NCBI GenBank assembly: GCA_950097245.1
Contig: CATNCS010000013.1
Span: 1 to 45,579 of the forward strand
Reading direction: 5' to 3'
DNA: 45,579 nt
From: an uncultured Oscillospiraceae bacterium
GTDB lineage: Bacteria; Bacillota; Clostridia; Oscillospirales; Oscillospiraceae
Shown: positions 1-8,530 of the stretch, in pieces
Position numbering within the stretch: position 1 is the first letter of the stretch
How the letters are laid out: every line of letters begins with the position of its first letter
Notes under the pieces: model-generated
The model's database searches: none
Told to the model about the DNA's origin: nothing
The model's input: the letters and a program-made list of their open reading frames with translations, nothing else
Made by a program: the position numbers and the translations under genes

Positions 1-1
1 C

Positions 2-1066
2 CGCCGGGTATTGGGCTACGGCGGGGACTTCGGCGAGCGGCAGACCGACTACGCCTTCAGCGGAAACGGCATCGTCTTTGCGGACGGGACCGAGAAGCCC
101 GCTATGCAGGAGGTGCGGTACTGGTATTCTGCTCCTGAGGAGCGGGCGCGGCTGGATGCGGCCAACCGGCGGGCGAAACAGGACCTGTCTCTGCCTACAG
201 TGCAGGTGAAAAAATCCCCCCTGCGTATCACCCACGGGGACGGGGCCCTGGGGGTGCGGGGAGAGGCCTTTGAAATTTTATTCTCCCGTCCGGAGGGCGG
301 GCCGGTGTCGTTGGTCAGCGGCGGACACGAGTGGTTGTGGCGGGCTCCCCGTCCGGCCTACTGGCGGGCTCCCACCGAGAACGACCTGGGAAACGGCTTC
401 GCCGTCAACAGCTCCATCTGGGTGGCGGCGGACGGCTGGCAGAAATGTGAGAACATTGAAATATTGGAGGAGAGTTCAGAGAAGGTCTCCGTCCGGTTTA
501 CCTATACCGCCCCCGCTCTGCCTGGGCTGAAAACCGATGTGACCTATACGGTGGATGACGCTGGCTGTATCACGATATCCGCCCACTACCACGGTGGGCC
601 CAACCGGCCCGGGCTTCCCCTGTTCGGCCTGCGCTTCGCCACCCCGGAGCCGCTGGAGCGGGTGGAGTGGCTGGGGTTGTCCGGCGAGACCTATCCAGAC
701 CGAAAGCGTGGGGGTGTCTACGGCTGGCACAGCGAGGTCCCACACATCCCCGCTTACCTGGTCCCCCAGGAGTGCGGCTGTCATGTGGACACCCATGCCG
801 CCATTCTTCGGGCGCGGGACGGGAGCAGGCTGACCCTGGAGATGGTGGAGGAGCCTTTCGCCTTTTCTGCCACTCCCTACACTCCCCAGCAGCTGGAGCA
901 GGCGGCCCATCGGGAGGAGCTACCCCACCTGGTTCGCACTGTGGTCACCCTCTGCGGTGCTATGCGGGGTGTGGGCGGTATCGACAGTTGGGGTAGCGAC
1001 GTGGAGGAACCGGTTCGGATTTCCTCTGAAAAAGATATTGAATTATCATTTCGCATGATATTGTAA
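2..1066 (+). CDS. lacZ: beta-galactosidase (GH2, LacZ type), C-terminal part
   Basis: Hydrolyses lactose and other beta-galactosides in the cytoplasm. The gene enters from the left edge; the frame is open from base 2, so the 5' part (sugar-binding domain, most of the TIM barrel, both catalytic glutamates) lies outside. The first residues, GYGGDFGERQTDYAFSGNGI, match the end of the GH2 LacZ barrel. The rest (from about residue 65) resembles the beta-galactosidase small-chain domain, with the typical WRAPTENDLGNG stretch. It stops at 1064-1066, 14 bases before galE, so the two are probably co-transcribed and handle lactose and galactose together. The family is clear; substrate preference within GH2 is not proven by this fragment. 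Confidence 0.93.
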   Translation, partial: RRVLGYGGDFGERQTDYAFSGNGIVFADGTEKPAMQEVRYWYSAPEERARLDAANRRAKQDLSLPTVQVKKSPLRITHGDGALGVRGEAFEILFSRPEGGPVSLVSGGHEWLWRAPRPAYWRAPTENDLGNGFAVNSSIWVAADGWQKCENIEILEESSEKVSVRFTYTAPALPGLKTDVTYTVDDAGCITISAHYHGGPNRPGLPLFGLRFATPEPLERVEWLGLSGETYPDRKRGGVYGWHSEVPHIPAYLVPQECGCHVDTHAAILRARDGSRLTLEMVEEPFAFSATPYTPQQLEQAAHREELPHLVRTVVTLCGAMRGVGGIDSWGSDVEEPVRISSEKDIELSFRMIL

Positions 1067-1080
1067 GGAAGGTAATTGTT

Positions 1081-2073
1081 ATGGCGATTCTTGTATTAGG
1101 CGGGGCCGGATATATCGGCTCCCATACGGTCTATGCGCTCATCGACGCTGGCCGGGACGTGGTGGTGGCCGACAACCTCCAGACCGGCTTTAAGGCCGCC
1201 GTCCATCCCAAGGCCCGGTTCTACCAGCTGGACATCCGGGACCGGGCCGCTCTGGACGTGCTGTTCCAGGCGGAGCAGATCGACGGGGTGATCCACTTTG
1301 CCGCCTCCTCCCAGGTGGGGGAGTCCATGGTTGATCCCCTGAAGTACTATGATAACAACCTCCACGGCACCATGGTACTCCTCCAGGCCATGGTAGCCCA
1401 CGGGGTGGACAAGATCGTCTTCTCCTCCACTGCCGCCACCTACGGCGAGCCAGAGCAGGTGCCCATCCTGGAGACCGACAAGACTGTCCCCACCAACTGC
1501 TACGGCCAGACCAAGCTGTCCATGGAGCAGATGATGTCCTGGGTATCCAGGGCCCACGGTCTGCGGTATGTGGCCCTGCGGTACTTTAACGCCTGCGGCG
1601 CCCACCCCTCCGGTAAGATCGGCGAGGCCCACAGCCCCGAGACCCACCTGATCACCGTCATCCTCCAGGTACCCAACGGCCAGCGGGAGAAGCTGTCCAT
1701 CTTCGGCGGCGACTACCCCACCAAGGATGGCACCTGTGTGCGGGACTACATCCACGTCACCGACCTGGCCCAGGCCCACATCCTGGCTCTGGACTACCTG
1801 CTCAAAGGCGGGGAGAACAATGTGTTCAACCTGGGCAACGGAGTAGGCTTTACCAACAAGGAGGTGGTGGACGTAGCCCGGAAGGTCACCGGCCACCCCA
1901 TCCCGACCGAGATTGCCCCCCGCCGGGCCGGCGACCCCGCCCAGCTGGTGGCCTCCTCGGAGAAGGCCAAGACCGTCCTGGGCTGGAAGCCCCATTACGC
2001 CGACCTGGAAGTGATCGTGGCCTCCGCCTGGAACTGGCACAAGGGCCACCCCCGCGGCTATGAGGAGGGCTGA
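1081..2073 (+). CDS. galE: UDP-glucose 4-epimerase
   Basis: Interconverts UDP-galactose and UDP-glucose with bound NAD, a Leloir pathway step that also supplies UDP-Gal for surface glycans. The 330 residues have the usual length. A Rossmann glycine motif GGAGYIGSH sits at residues 7-15, and the catalytic YGQTK (YxxxK) is near residue 141. RYFNACGAHPSG and RRAGDPAQLVASSEKA are typical GalE segments. The start is supported by AAGGAAGG just upstream. It follows the beta-galactosidase by 14 bases and precedes the galT relic by 3 bases, giving a lacZ-galE-galT order. The protein looks intact although its partner galT is broken. Confidence 0.96.
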   Translation: MAILVLGGAGYIGSHTVYALIDAGRDVVVADNLQTGFKAAVHPKARFYQLDIRDRAALDVLFQAEQIDGVIHFAASSQVGESMVDPLKYYDNNLHGTMVLLQAMVAHGVDKIVFSSTAATYGEPEQVPILETDKTVPTNCYGQTKLSMEQMMSWVSRAHGLRYVALRYFNACGAHPSGKIGEAHSPETHLITVILQVPNGQREKLSIFGGDYPTKDGTCVRDYIHVTDLAQAHILALDYLLKGGENNVFNLGNGVGFTNKEVVDVARKVTGHPIPTEIAPRRAGDPAQLVASSEKAKTVLGWKPHYADLEVIVASAWNWHKGHPRGYEEG

Positions 2074-2076
2074 GCT

Positions 2077-2955
2077 ATGATCGACCAAGCCGTCTCCAAA
2101 CTGGCCGCCTACGCCCTGCAAACCGGCCTGATCCAGGAAAACGAGTACACTTGGGCCATTAACACCATCCTGGACACTTTGAAGCTGGACAGCTACACCG
2201 ATCCCGGCCAGGAGTGGGAGGAGCTGGAACTGGCCCCCATCCTGGAGGAACTCCTCAATGATGCCTACGCCCGGGGGGTCCTCGCCGAGAACTCCGTGGT
2301 CTACCGGGACCTGTTCGACACAGAGCTCATGGGCCGGCTCACCCCCCGGCCCGCCCTGGTGACCAATCTGTGACAGAAGCTGTACGAGAAGAACCCCAGA
2401 GAGGCCACCGACTGGTACTACAAGTTCAGCCAGGACACCAACTACATCCGCCGGGACCGCATCGCCAAGGACATGCAGTGGAAGGCCCCCACCGAGTACG
2501 GCGAGCCCCACAACACCATCACCCCCATCGCCCGGCGGCGGGGGGAGAAGTTCGAGCTGGATCTGGTGCTCCGGAACAACATCACCACCCGGGAGCAGCC
2601 CCTGGGGGTCTACCACCCCCACGCGGAGCTGCACCACATCAAGAAAGAGAACATCGGCCTGATCGAGATGATGGGTCTGGCCGTCCTGCCCGCCCGGCTC
2701 AAGGAGGAGCTGGCCGAGGTGGCCGCCGGACTGGCCAACGGCTTTGACCTGCGGGCCAACGAGCTCACCGAAAAGCGCGCCGGCTGGGCGGAGGGCTTTG
2801 CCAAAAACTACACCATCACCAAGGACAACGCCCTGGATATTGTCCAGAAGGAGACCGGCCTGGTCTTCGCCCAGGTGCTGGAGCACGCTGGGGTCTATAA
2901 ACGTAATAATTCGGGAAAGCAAGCTTTTGTGGAGTTTTTGGAAAAGGTGAAATGA
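2077..2955 (+). pseudogene. galT: class II galactose-1-phosphate uridylyltransferase, decayed
   Basis: Relic of the Firmicutes-type (class II) GalT, which transfers UMP from UDP-glucose to galactose-1-phosphate. The first 98 codons match the family N terminus (LFDTELMGRLTPRP), then an in-frame TGA at 2371-2373 interrupts the frame, probably a TGG Trp codon mutated. The same frame continues with QKLYEKNPREATDWYYKFSQ. At about 2508 it jumps from the KAPTEYG segment, near residue 145 of the normal protein, straight to GEPHNTITPIARRRG, which normally lies far downstream. About 190-200 codons are missing, including the histidine-rich active-site region. Total length is 293 codons against about 490-510 usual. 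Two independent lesions make it almost certainly inactive; a sequencing or assembly fault is the only alternative. Confidence 0.88.
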
Positions 2956-3011
2956 GGCTTATCCTTGTTTACTGGTATACAATATCTGATAGGGTACTTA
3001 TCATGGTAAGC

Positions 3012-3063
3012 AAAAAACAGAGAAGCGTGTTCTACACTGTATGGAACACACCTCTCTGTTTTT
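3012..3063 (-). terminator. terminator of the CAP-domain gene
   Basis: Long near-perfect inverted repeat: AACAGAGAGGTGTGTTC pairs with GAACACGCTTCTCTGTT around an 11-base loop, followed on the minus strand by a run of T. It lies 8 bases beyond the stop of the CAP gene. Confidence 0.85.
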
Positions 3064-3071
3064 ACATTCAC

Positions 3072-3851
3072 TTATGCATAGAAGTTGACGCTGTTGGGGA
3101 TTCCAACGAACATGTAGCAGTAGGTAATGCCATCGTACTGGGTCACGCTCACGCCAATGCAGTCGCATCGCTGATCGATCATCGTCTCAAAGTGACCGGG
3201 GGAGTTGGTCCAGTTGTCGACGGCGCGTTGGGCGGCGTCGGCGGTGCCGGTGAACACGGTGAGGTTGGATCCGAAGCCGTAGGGGTATCCGACATCGGCA
3301 GCGGCCTGGCTCTCCTCCGGAGCGTGATTCCAGGTGTAGCGCCGGTTGGAGCAGGCTTGGGCGGCGTTCATCAGAGCCTCGTTGACCGGCAGTTCCGACA
3401 CTCCGTTGTCCTTTCGGGTCTGGTTGATAAGCCGGATCATCTCCTGCCGTATCTCCAGGTTGTCCGTCAGGCCAGCGCTGTCCCCGCTGACGGGAGTTTC
3501 CGGCACAGTAGGGACTCCCGGGTCGACCGTCAGCGTTACAGTTCCTCGATCCCCGACACTGTTGGATGCGATGATCTCCGCAGTTCCCTCTGACTTGGCG
3601 ACAGCCACCCAGAAGGTTAGCACCTGCTCCACCGCCACCGTGTCCGGGTCGCTGGAGATGACTGCGTAGTCCGCACCGCTGGGACCGATGATGAGTCCGC
3701 TACGCTCTCCCACCTCCAAGGTACTGCCCTTGTAGCTGCTCACCTGGATAGGTTCGTCAGCCACTTCCACCGCCATAGCAGGGACGGTGAGACCAATAGT
3801 GAGGGTGGCCGCTGTCAGTATAGCGGCAATGCGCTTTTTCATGTTGGTCAT
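3072..3851 (-). CDS. secreted CAP (SCP/PR1-like) domain protein
   Basis: A 259-residue exported protein. A signal peptide covers about residues 1-27 (KKR, then a hydrophobic stretch ending AMA). Residues about 35-115 resemble a bacterial Ig-like (BIG2-type) domain with alternating beta segments ending GTVTLTVDPG. Residues about 135-259 are a CAP domain with family features EMIRLINQTRKDNGV, LMNAAQACSNRR, and a histidine in NSPGHFETMID. CAP proteins of Firmicutes are secreted and often act at the cell wall; the reaction is unknown for most, so none is assigned. Start is the ATG at 3851 with AGGAGG seven bases upstream. It is transcribed alone and ends in its own terminator. Confidence 0.88.
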   Translation of the reverse strand: MTNMKKRIAAILTAATLTIGLTVPAMAVEVADEPIQVSSYKGSTLEVGERSGLIIGPSGADYAVISSDPDTVAVEQVLTFWVAVAKSEGTAEIIASNSVGDRGTVTLTVDPGVPTVPETPVSGDSAGLTDNLEIRQEMIRLINQTRKDNGVSELPVNEALMNAAQACSNRRYTWNHAPEESQAAADVGYPYGFGSNLTVFTGTADAAQRAVDNWTNSPGHFETMIDQRCDCIGVSVTQYDGITYCYMFVGIPNSVNFYA

Positions 3852-4131
3852 ACATTTTCCTCCTAATTTTCAGTGTTTTGTGGGGTTTTTGCAAGCAACA
3901 CAATACCGAAATAGGAGGCGAAAGTCGATAGGAAATTGCAATCTGAAACGGAGAAATCCGAGAGCAAAAACGAAGCATTTTACATAGTGACCTTGAGAGG
4001 GCTTTGGGAGAAACGGTTTGTTTCCTGACCACATAATTAGCCACAGACAGACGTGGAACACGTGGAAACACTGTTTTCAAAGAGTATCAGAGAGTAAATG
4101 AAATAGAGCAGAAGTGCCTATAAACCATTAG
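3852..4131. other. 280-base gap, no gene seen
   Basis: AT-richer than the flanks, between the divergent CAP gene (minus) and the truncated gene at 4132 (plus). It should hold the CAP gene promoter, but no -35/-10 pair with good spacing could be picked. Short open frames here lack a ribosome binding site and recognisable sequence. Confidence 0.5.
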
Positions 4132-4851
4132 AATTCTTAAAAAAATTTTCGCAGACCTCTTTGGAGATACTGGTGCAGATTATATATTGCGTGTCAGGCC
4201 GTTAAGGAGGCCTACATCAAGGCTGTTCCCACCGCTACCGAGGATAACACTGAGGTGAAGTGGGAGAACAATGGCGGAACTTGGGGTTACGCTGTGTATG
4301 TCGGCGGAGCTGAGGAAGGCGTGTCTGATTTCTATACCGAGGCTACTACTGATACCGTCAAGGCTCCCGCTCTGCCCACTCCCGCTGAGCAGTGGGAATC
4401 TGTTAAGAATGACGACGATCCCCGCAACGCGGGCGAGTGGAGGCCCCTGGTCACCTCCGGCTTCCTGAGCAACAGCGCGAAGTTTACCCCGACCGGCGAG
4501 ATTGAGGACAGCAAGCACGTCATTGAGGTCAGCAACCTCAAGTGGAATACCGACTTCGACGTCAAGGTGCCTGGCTTCTTCTACGTGGTCGGCGGTACTC
4601 CTCAGAGGACCATCCGTGAGGCTTATAACATCCAGGCCGACGGCACCCTCTACGGCAGCAACAACGACACCTCCGCCACTGGAGTGGTGACTGGTTTCGC
4701 TATCGTGCCCGTGCTGAAGGTCGATGGAAACATTACCAACTATATCGTCTTCCGCGATGCAGACGGTGACTTCTATAACGCCTCTACCGGCGCTTCTATC
4801 ACTGGTACGATCACCAATGGCGATGCCAAGCTGAAGCTTACTACAGACTAA
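4132..4851 (+). pseudogene. 5'-truncated gene for an acidic surface-type protein
   Basis: The frame is open from just after a TAG at 4129-4131 to the stop at 4849-4851, but there is no ATG in frame and no ribosome binding site at any GTG. The coherent protein begins around 4201 (VKEAYIKAVPTATEDNTEVK) and runs about 217 residues. It is rich in Thr, Asn and Asp with short beta-like stretches ending DGDFYNASTGASITGTITNG, as in exported Firmicute surface or pilin-like proteins. I do not recognise the family. Codon use is less GC-biased than in the neighbours. The N terminus, with any signal or prepilin leader, is missing, so this is probably the 3' remainder of a transferred or rearranged gene. 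A strong terminator follows at once. Confidence 0.5.
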
Positions 4852-4872
4852 AAAGCAGCTGGCTCCTGTGTA

Positions 4873-4907
4873 AACCCCCGGACCGAAAGGCCCGGGGGTC
4901 CCTTTTG
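4873..4907 (+). terminator. intrinsic terminator
   Basis: ACCCCCGGACC - GAAA - GGCCCGGGGGT hairpin followed by CCCTTTT, 22 bases after the truncated gene. It could also stop transcripts of the minus-strand gene ending at 4909. Confidence 0.8.
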
Positions 4908-4908
4908 C

Positions 4909-5400
4909 TTAATCCATAGGCAGAAGCGCCACGACATGATAGGTAACATCGCTGTCGTTCATCTGTTCAAAGCTGCTGGATGGCGACCACCAGGAGGCCG
5001 TGCCGCTATTCCAGGTGAGTATGCTCGCGTATCTTCCCGCCAGGTGGCAGGTACGCGTACAGCCCCGGAACAGGATCATCGTAGAAGAGTTGTTGATATC
5101 TGTGATGAGGACTATCATTGGCGAACGGGAAAATGTCAGCGTATTGGGGTTGGCCTGGCCGTACTTCCCGTTCCCCACATAACTGGTGGTGTAGATTTGG
5201 CAGTTGCCCCTCTTGGTGATGTCCACCGTGTGGGCGGCGAGGGTAGTGTTGATCGCGCTGTCCGCCGCCGCGCGGGCGCCGGCCTCGGCCTTGAGGGCCG
5301 TGTCAATTTTTGCGTTGTCGGCGTTGAAATCCTCCATCAGGACGCGGTCGGATTTCTCCCACTGGGAGAGCTGGTAGTTTTTAGTATAGTTGCTTGGCAT
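4909..5400 (-). CDS. phage tail/appendage-type protein (orphan)
   Basis: A 163-residue protein of a type seen at the distal end of tail operons in gut Firmicute phages. The N terminus NYQLSQWEKSDRVLMEDFNA is characteristic. An alanine-rich heptad stretch (residues about 28-55, KIDTALKAEAGARAAADSAI) is a likely trimeric coiled coil, followed by a beta-rich C-terminal head with many Ser/Thr/Trp. The start has a very strong AAAGGAGG. No other phage genes surround it, so it is probably a prophage leftover or a domesticated appendage gene. The family is judged by eye; function is inferred. Confidence 0.6.
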   Translation of the reverse strand: MPSNYTKNYQLSQWEKSDRVLMEDFNADNAKIDTALKAEAGARAAADSAINTTLAAHTVDITKRGNCQIYTTSYVGNGKYGQANPNTLTFSRSPMIVLITDINNSSTMILFRGCTRTCHLAGRYASILTWNSGTASWWSPSSSFEQMNDSDVTYHVVALLPMD

Positions 5401-5473
5401 AATTTATGCCTCCTTTCACCCCTGGCGGGCGGAGGCAAAAAGTGGTACGTTTGCATACATCTTATGGAAATGA

Positions 5474-5494
5474 GGGCGCAGTGCGCCCTTTTTT
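5474..5494 (+). terminator. short GC hairpin with T-run
   Basis: Palindrome GGGCGCAGTGCGCCC followed by six T. No intact plus-strand gene precedes it, so it may be left from a lost gene. Confidence 0.5.
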
Positions 5495-5644
5495 ATTTGC
5501 AAACTGCACTCTCCTTGTATACAGTGGTGTAAAGTCGATTGGGATAAACTGAGAAATACGGAGGTCAAAAGCAAGCGAATTACACAGTATCCTCGTACGA
5601 CAGGACTTTTGAGAATCTGCTACGAGGAATCCAAACACATGGAT

Positions 5645-5770
5645 TTCCTTGATCTGTGCTTTTTCCAATCCTAACGCATCCGCTATCTCCTGCCGTGTCC
5701 GGCCTTCTTCTCGCATCTTTATGATCTCTGCTTATACTACTTTGATATTTGTCCATTTTCGCTTCTTCAT
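5645..5770 (-). pseudogene. IS3-type transposase orfA remnant (helix-turn-helix)
   Basis: From ATG 5770 (GGGAG upstream) the frame reads MKKRKWTNIKVV, a TAA stop, then AEIIKMREEGRTRQEIADAL and GLEKAQIKE before similarity to transposase N-terminal HTH domains is lost at about 5645. RTRQEIADALGLEK is the recognition-helix region of IS3-family OrfA-like proteins. The in-frame stop and the missing C terminus and orfB mark it as a dead fragment. The segment beyond 5645 to about 5405 codes for nothing recognisable. Confidence 0.6.
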
Positions 5771-5779
5771 ATATTTACT

Positions 5780-5820
5780 CCCTGATGTAGTTCTTCTATT
5801 TTCCTACATCAGGGGGCTTT
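5780..5820 (+). repeat. inverted repeat beside the IS remnant
   Basis: CCCTGATGTAG (5780-5790) and CTACATCAGGG (5804-5814) form an 11-bp perfect stem followed by GGCTTTTG. It lies directly upstream of the orfA remnant, where it could insulate a transposase gene from outside transcription or be part of the old element end. The rest of 5821-5951 shows no gene. Confidence 0.55.
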
Positions 5821-5951
5821 TGTCTATTGTCTGCTTTTACCGGGGCTGTTCAAACCGGGTGGGGGCGCTTTGCTTTTGAGCTTTTTTCGCGGGCGCCGGG
5901 GCTTAACCGAATGACATTGCTTTGCGAAGGGAGGCTTTTTTGCGTTCTCAA

Positions 5952-6554
5952 TCAGATATGCTTCAGGGGCGGGCCGTCCAGCTCCACCACCCGGTCCGCG
6001 TGGTCCAGAACAGCGGGCTCGTGGCTCACTAGCAGGACGGGGGCGGGGAGGGCGCGCAGACGCTCCAAAATCCGCAGAGCCCGGGCCAGGTCCACCCCGG
6101 CGAAGGGCTCGTCCAGCAGGTAGAGCCGGGCAGGCAGCGCCAGGCAGCGGGCCAGGGCCAGACGCCGGCCCATACCTCCGGACAGGGCGGCGGGACGGGT
6201 GTTCTCCTCCCCCTCCAGCTCCGCCAGGGCCAGCAGCTCCGGGACCCGCCCCCGCTGTTCTCCGGGCAGCACGTCGGTGAGATGCTGCCCCGCCGTCCGC
6301 CAGGGGAGGAGTCGGTCGTCCTGGAAGAGGATGGCGGTCTCCCGGGGCGTAGCCCCCTCCACCGCCCCGCTTTGGGGCCTCTCCAGCCCGGCCAGCACCC
6401 GGAGCAGGGTGGTCTTGCCGCAGCCCGAGGGCCCGCTGAGAGCGGTGACGCCGGTGTCTGGAATTTGGAGGGAGAAACGGTCCAGGACAGCCCTGTCCCC
6501 AAAGGATACGGTGAGGTCTTTGCAGAAAATCACGTCCCCCACCCCCTTCCCCAC
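5952..6554 (-). CDS. ABC transporter ATP-binding protein (nitrate/sulfonate/taurine type)
   Basis: Energises the importer encoded with the next two genes, at the inner face of the membrane. The 200 residues carry Walker [10 protein letters not shown], a Q-loop in [11 protein letters not shown], signature LSGGM, Walker B LYLLDEP and an H-loop in [17 protein letters not shown] is typical of the SsuB/TauB/NrtD class. It is shorter than the usual 240-260 because the C-terminal extension is missing. Its start overlaps the permease end by 25 bases, indicating translational coupling. The substrate cannot be read from this subunit. Confidence 0.9.
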   Translation of the reverse strand: MGKGVGDVIFCKDLTVSFGDRAVLDRFSLQIPDTGVTALSGPSGCGKTTLLRVLAGLERPQSGAVEGATPRETAILFQDDRLLPWRTAGQHLTDVLPGEQRGRVPELLALAELEGEENTRPAALSGGMGRRLALARCLALPARLYLLDEPFAGVDLARALRILERLRALPAPVLLVSHEPAVLDHADRVVELDGPPLKHI

Positions 6555-7357
6555 CGGGCCAGACAGGCCCGGAGGAGGCGCTCCAGCACCATGCTCAGGG
6601 CCACGGTGGCCGCCGTCCAGGCGAAGAGCTCCGGGATGTCTAAATAGTACTTGGTGTAGTAGATGCGCTGGCCCAGGGAGGGCTCAGGGAGGCAGAGCAC
6701 CTCCGCCGCCACCCCCGACTTCCAGGCCAGGCCGGTGGCTGTGGTGAGGGCGGTGAGGATGTAGGGCCGCAGGGCGGGCAGGTAGAGGAGGGTCACAGTT
6801 TTCCACCGGGAAAACCGGTAGCACTGGGCCAGCTCCAGCAGCTTTCTGTCCATAGCCTGGATGCCCCGGGACAGGTTGTCCCACACCACGGGGACCACCA
6901 TCGTGGCGGAGATGACCGCCGGGACATGGTTCCGGCCCGTCCACAGCAGCACCAGCAGGATAAAGGAGGCCACCGGCGCCGCCCGCACCACCCGGATGGC
7001 GGGGGAGAGGAGCCGGTCCGCCCAGGGGGAGGCGCAGGTGAGAGCGGCCAGGGCCGCCCCGATCACGATCCCGCAGGTCAGGCCCAGGGCGATGCGGCCC
7101 AGGGAGAAGAAAATCGTGGCCCAAAACTCCCCCGTCCCCGCCATGGAGGCCAGGGCGTTCCAGACGGAGAGGGGATAGGGCAGCAGCAGCTCGTTGCCCT
7201 TCCCCGCCAGGCGGCGGTCCACCAGAAAGGCGCAAAGCTGCCAGACCCCCAGCCAGAAGGCGGGGGCCGGCAGGGCGTATAACAATTTTTTTGGCCATTC
7301 CCCTCCCCTTCGGGGAGGAGAATGGTCGGGGCGGGAGGAGCGATCAGTCCACCCCAT
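6530..7357 (-). CDS. ABC transporter permease (SsuC/TauC type)
   Basis: Membrane channel subunit, BPD_transp_1 family, about six hydrophobic segments. The EAA-like coupling loop [20 protein letters not shown] is around residues 184-203. The longest reading starts at ATG 7357, overlapping the upstream gene by 14 bases, but its first ~20 codons are read through an inverted repeat (7296-7324) and look non-native ([15 protein letters not shown]). A start near [10 protein letters not shown] (TTG around 7283, with GGGGAGGGG upstream) is a realistic alternative. It works with the adjacent binding lipoprotein and ATPase. Confidence 0.88.
   Translation of the reverse strand: MGWTDRSSRPDHSPPRRGGEWPKKLLYALPAPAFWLGVWQLCAFLVDRRLAGKGNELLLPYPLSVWNALASMAGTGEFWATIFFSLGRIALGLTCGIVIGAALAALTCASPWADRLLSPAIRVVRAAPVASFILLVLLWTGRNHVPAVISATMVVPVVWDNLSRGIQAMDRKLLELAQCYRFSRWKTVTLLYLPALRPYILTALTTATGLAWKSGVAAEVLCLPEPSLGQRIYYTKYYLDIPELFAWTAATVALSMVLERLLRACLARWGRGWGT
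7296..7324. repeat. inverted repeat at the permease 5' end
   Basis: CATTCcCCTCCCC - TTC - GGGGAGGaGAATG, one mismatch in 13 pairs. In the mRNA it forms a hairpin between the binding-protein stop and the probable permease start, where it could tune permease translation or protect upstream mRNA. Confidence 0.6.
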
Positions 7358-8393
7358 AGTAGAAGGAGTCGTAGGGCAGGCCGCCGCCGATGGACTTGGG
7401 CTCCGCCTGGAAGAGGATGGAGTAGTAGTCCTCCAGCATGGTCTTCATCTCCTGGCCGGTGACGAAGGTGAGAGAGCACTGGGGGATGGCTTTGGCCGCC
7501 ACATTCTCGTTGGGAGCGAAGCCATACTCCGCCACCAGGGCTGCGGCGTCCGCGCTGTTGGCGGGGTCGCTGATATAGTCGATGGACGCCTCATAGGCGG
7601 ACAGGAAGGCCTCCGCCTCCTGGGGGTGTTCCTCGATATAGGCGGTGCGGGCCACGATACAGCCCATGGGCAGGGGGGAGTTCTCCAGCTCCTGCCAGGC
7701 CTGGGACAGGGAGATGGCCTCCCGGACGGCGCTGTCCTTCACCAGCAGGGCGGTGGCGGCGGGGACGGGGAGCATGCAGATGCCCGCGTCGGAGGAGGAC
7801 ATCTTGGCGGTGATCTCCTGGGGGGTGAGCCACTCGATGTTCACCTCGGACGGGTTCACGCCGTTGCCCTCCAGCAGGTGGTTCAGGATGTGCTCCGGGT
7901 TGGCACCCTTGGTGTTGGAGGGGGCGTACAGGGTCTTGCCCGCCAGGTCGGCCATATTGTGGACGGTGTCCCCCTTCTCCAGGATATAGAGCACCCCCAG
8001 GGTGTTAACCGCCAGCACCTGGATGGACCCCTCGTTCTTGGCGGACAGGACGGCGGCGGCGTTGGTGGCGATGGCGGCGATGTCCACATCCTTGTTGTTC
8101 AGCGCGGCCTGGACCTGGGTGTTGTCGGTGACTACCTCGGCGGAGGAGATGCCATCCATGTCGGTCATCATTTTGGCGGCGCCCACGCCTGTGGGACCGG
8201 AGAGGACCATGAGCCTGGGCCCATCCACAGCAGCCGAGCTGCCGGGATCAGCGGCGGAGGCGTCCGGCTGGCTGGAGGCACTTGTCTGTCCGGGATAGGG
8301 GTCAGAGGCGGATTCGGGTTGCTTGGGCCCGCAGCCGGCCAGCAGGGACAGGGCCAGTGCGGCGGTGAGAAGCAGGGAGAGGGTACGTTTCAT
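7344..8393 (-). CDS. ABC transporter substrate-binding lipoprotein (SsuA/NMT1-like)
   Basis: A 349-residue extracytoplasmic binding protein. A lipoprotein signal at residues 1-21 ends in the lipobox LLAGC; a Ser/Pro/Asp-rich linker (about 22-58) follows. The mature domain has NMT1/SsuA-like features: a motif like VGAAKMM near the start, DIAAIATNAA, and DLAGKTLYAPSNTKGANPEH. Such proteins bind sulfonates, nitrate, thiamine precursors or other small organic anions; the ligand is not determinable here. ATG 8393 has AAAGGAAG upstream. It lies 137 bases downstream of the Crp/Fnr regulator, separated by a dispersed repeat, and is followed by permease and ATPase. Confidence 0.9.
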   Translation of the reverse strand: MKRTLSLLLTAALALSLLAGCGPKQPESASDPYPGQTSASSQPDASAADPGSSAAVDGPRLMVLSGPTGVGAAKMMTDMDGISSAEVVTDNTQVQAALNNKDVDIAAIATNAAAVLSAKNEGSIQVLAVNTLGVLYILEKGDTVHNMADLAGKTLYAPSNTKGANPEHILNHLLEGNGVNPSEVNIEWLTPQEITAKMSSSDAGICMLPVPAATALLVKDSAVREAISLSQAWQELENSPLPMGCIVARTAYIEEHPQEAEAFLSAYEASIDYISDPANSADAAALVAEYGFAPNENVAAKAIPQCSLTFVTGQEMKTMLEDYYSILFQAEPKSIGGGLPYDSFYYGVD

Positions 8394-8433
8394 AGCAATC
8401 TTCCTTTCAAATTTAAATCAGGTTGTTAAGGCG

Positions 8434-8510
8434 TGTAGGGGCGGATATTATCCGCCCGCAATTTGGCCAGGCCGTCTTGTTTATGCGGGCGGCTAATAGC
8501 CGCCCCTACA
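8434..8510. repeat. dispersed inverted repeat, copy 1
   Basis: 77 bases with ends TGTAGGGGCGG and CCGCCCCTACA. Each half is a hairpin of its own (GGGCGGATATTATCCGCCC on the left, GGCGGCTAATAGCCGCC on the right). It lies between the Crp gene and the ABC operon. Related copies are at 10348, 15170, 37625 and 38902. Confidence 0.85.
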
Positions 8511-8530
8511 AAAACCGGTGGCATAACAAT

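Noticed and set aside
2371..2373. TGA in galT read as tryptophan (codon reassignment)
   Set aside because: Many intact genes here, including galE, nanA-cluster genes and mnmA, end in TGA, and the same galT also has a large deletion; pseudogene decay explains both.
1096..2922. Long minus-strand open frame over galE/galT
   Set aside because: Antisense shadow; the plus-strand genes have clear family motifs.
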